DNA of 64,000 nucleotides. Origin: Streptomyces luteogriseus. GTDB taxonomy: Bacteria; Actinomycetota; Actinomycetes; Streptomycetales; Streptomycetaceae. The stretch lies in NCBI RefSeq assembly GCF_014205055.1, contig NZ_JACHMS010000001.1, positions 310,001 to 374,000 on the forward strand, written 5' to 3'. The notes below the pieces were generated by a model that saw only the letters and a program-made list of their open reading frames with translations, did no database searches and was not told where the DNA came from. How positions within the stretch are numbered: position 1 is the first letter of the stretch; the number at the start of each line of letters is the position of its first letter. Of this stretch, positions 62,404 through 64,000 are shown piece by piece. Both the position numbers and the translations under genes were made by a program.

Positions 62404-62595
62404 GCTGCACCCTCTCGACCTCTGGAAGCTGCTTCCTATCTGTGCTCTCAGCGCACTGTCAAATGAGCAGAATGCGCTGTGGCCAGGCAGTTCACCCCTT
62501 TTGATCGGTGATCAAGCCGTGCCCAGCGGTTATCCGGAAACAATTGGAGAAAGCGCTTGCCCCGGCGTGCCGCACATCACTTCCACGAGTGAAGA

Positions 62596-63138
62596 TCAAC
62601 GGGCCGGACGGCCCAGCAGGGCCGGTGCCTCGGCGACGCCGAGCGCCGCGGCGACGAACAGCACCGCGAAGTCGGACGCCAGATGACGAGGGGTGCCGAG
62701 AAGCAACCCGCGCAGAGCGTCCACCTCGATGCCGGCGATGGTCATCGACAGGCAGGAGAAGAAGGCCGAGCCGAGCACCACGATCGCGGCGACGGCGAGC
62801 AGCTTGAGCGGGTTCCAGGTCAGGGCCACGCCGGGCACGGCGGCAATGAGCAGCGCGACCACGGCCTGGACGAGTGACTTCGCCCCGGCCGCGAACGCCT
62901 TGCCGGCGATCAGCGCCGGCCGCGGGGTCGGGGTGACGAGGAGTTTGCCGAGGACCCCGGCGTCCCGGTTCCACCTCGGCGCCGCGCAGCCGCGGTTCGG
63001 GCATCCGCCCCGCAGGCGCCGCCGGATCAGCCGCTGGACGCCGACGAGCGCGTCGGCCGGCTCTTCCGGGAAGGTCTCCGGCTCCATGAGGGCGAGATCA
63101 GCTCTGCGACAGAGCCGATCGACCCAAGGTGAGGTCAA
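62596..63138 (-). pseudogene. ABC-2 type permease remnant with internal deletion
   Basis: The open frame of 180 codons holds only pieces of a DrrB-like drug-export permease. RDAGVLGKLLVTPTPRPALI to FFSCLSMTIAGI (62973-62728) is the middle. EVDALRGLLLGTPRHLASDF to the end (62727-62596) is the C-terminus. About 45 residues that normally join them, with one or two membrane helices, are missing in frame. The first 55 codons do not look like a permease N-terminus, so the 5' part was also lost. No partner ATPase gene is adjacent. Confidence 0.75.
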
Positions 63139-63149
63139 GAGAGGTCAAG
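63131..63149. repeat. Short direct repeat, 9 bp, 10-bp period
   Basis: GAGGTCAAG occurs at 63131-63139 and 63141-63149, exactly one helical turn apart, between the permease remnant and the sigma factor gene. On the minus strand it reads CTTGACCTC twice, which contains TTGAC and could be a -35-like or regulator site. Confidence 0.5.
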
Positions 63150-63351
63150 TGACGCACTCGAAACGACCGCGGTCTTGAAAGCGCCCACGTCCCCCAAATG
63201 CCGTATTGTCTGAATTGTTAGTGCTTCGGACAGGAGGCACGCGCGTGGGGAGCCGGCCGCCGGGACCCCCGGTGCTCCTCCGTGAGGTCCGAGGCCCGCG
63301 TTTCCCACGGTGTCTGTCCATACTCAGCACCTGCTCAGGGAGGTACGCACC

Positions 63352-64000
63352 ATGCGTATCGCCGGCAGCACCCGAACGCACCCCCACGACGACGCCCCTG
63401 ACACCGCCGAGGCGTTCGCGCGACTGGCGCGGCTGCCAGAGGGGCCCGAGCGCAAGGCCCTGCGGGACGAGCTGGTCGAGGCCTGGCTCCCCATGGCCGA
63501 GCGGATCGCCGTCCGCTTCCGGGGCCGCGGCGAGGCCCTCGAGGACCTGTACCAGGTGGCCGCCCTCGGTCTGGTGAAGGCGGTCGACCACTACGACCCG
63601 GCCCGTGGCAACGCCTTCGAGGCGTATGCGGTACCGACGGTCACCGGCGAGATCAAGCGCCACTTCCGTGATCACATGTGGACGCTGCACGTGCCCCGCC
63701 GGGTCCAGGACCTGCGCAACCGGGTGCGGCAGGCCTCCAAGGAGCTGTCGCAGACCACCTCGGGACGCTCCCCCACGGTCGCCGAGATCGCCGAGTTCGC
63801 CCAGCTCACCGAGGGCGAGGTGCGTACCGGCATGGAGGCCCTGGAGTGCTTCTCCGCGCTGTCGCTGGAGGCGGAGATGCCCGGGACCGACGGCTACGCC
63901 CTCGGCGACGCGATCGGCGGGCCCGACCCGGCCTTCGACATCGTCGTCAACCGCGTCGCCGTCAAGCCCTGCCTGGAGGCGCTGCCGGAGCGCGAGCGGA
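63352..64000 (+). CDS. SigB/SigF-type RNA polymerase sigma factor, partial
   Basis: First 216 residues; the gene continues past the window. ATG 63352 is preceded by GGGAGG. Region 2 is clear: LVEAWLPMAERIAVRFRGRG, EDLYQVAALGLVKAVDHYDP (core binding) and FEAYAVPTVTGEIKRHFRDH (-10 recognition). Region 3 follows with HVPRRVQDLRNRVRQASKEL. VPRRVQ and GEIKRHFRD are typical of the stress/sporulation SigB-SigF-SigG group of Streptomyces, which anti-sigma and anti-anti-sigma proteins control. Region 4 is outside. Confidence 0.92.
   Translation, partial: MRIAGSTRTHPHDDAPDTAEAFARLARLPEGPERKALRDELVEAWLPMAERIAVRFRGRGEALEDLYQVAALGLVKAVDHYDPARGNAFEAYAVPTVTGEIKRHFRDHMWTLHVPRRVQDLRNRVRQASKELSQTTSGRSPTVAEIAEFAQLTEGEVRTGMEALECFSALSLEAEMPGTDGYALGDAIGGPDPAFDIVVNRVAVKPCLEALPERER

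Noticed and set aside
63128..63155. SoxR box
   Set aside because: TTGACCTC words are present but as direct, not inverted, repeats, so the CCTCAAG/CTTGAGG dyad is absent.

Overview
This window is Streptomyces-type chromosome. GC is very high, GTG starts and 4-bp ATGA/GTGA gene overlaps are common, and TTA codons are nearly absent. Several modules are typical of the genus: a conservon with two cytochrome P450s, a streptogrisin-type protease, a citrulassin-like lasso peptide cluster, a SpoIIE-type phosphatase and a SigB/F-like sigma factor. No rRNA, tRNA, CRISPR, prophage or intact insertion sequence was seen.

Region by region: 1-3.8 kb holds the 5' part of a P-type ATPase gene, a small membrane protein and a small secreted peptide, all on the minus strand. 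4.1-9.3 kb (plus) has a nucleotidyltransferase-fold protein, a BON-like protein, a metallophosphoesterase, PhoD phosphatase and a secreted protease. 9.4-13.2 kb (minus) is a tightly coupled cassette: a 62-residue peptide, three proteins of no recognised family (two are paralogues) and a beta-lactamase-fold hydrolase. It looks RiPP-like but has no known RiPP enzyme, and it is the best candidate here for an undescribed system. 13.4-17 kb has DoxX, hemerythrin, a glycosyltransferase and a sugar epimerase, with two unrelated 24-bp minisatellites. 17.2-25.1 kb is mostly small proteins of unknown function plus fructosamine kinase and catalase. 25.4-30.9 kb is the conservon (CvnA-D, CYP157, CYP154). 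31-38 kb has a PucR regulator, a YrdC-like protein, a dienelactone hydrolase, an MHYT sensor, a metallophosphoesterase and a luciferase-like oxidoreductase.

38.4-43 kb is a complete lasso peptide operon in the order precursor, cyclase, RRE, protease, ABC exporter. The predicted core LLQRSGNDRLILSKN is of citrulassin type. 44.5-51.9 kb is a fructan utilisation regulon: secreted GH32, solute-binding protein, two permeases, intracellular GH32 and a LacI repressor, with two matching inverted operator candidates in the divergent promoter. No ATPase is encoded, so the importer probably borrows a shared one such as MsiK.

52-64 kb has an aldo/keto reductase, a LigD-type phosphoesterase and a separate ATP-dependent DNA ligase, a SpoIIE/PAS/GAF phosphatase, a DoxX-peroxiredoxin pair, a MarR regulator with a palindromic site, an NPP1 protein, a stand-alone hemC and a sigma factor cut by the window end. 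This stretch also shows gene decay: an AraC gene with two frameshifts fused to an MFS remnant, and an ABC-2 permease with N-terminal and internal deletions. Another gene, at 23.7-24.4 kb, has a single frameshift.
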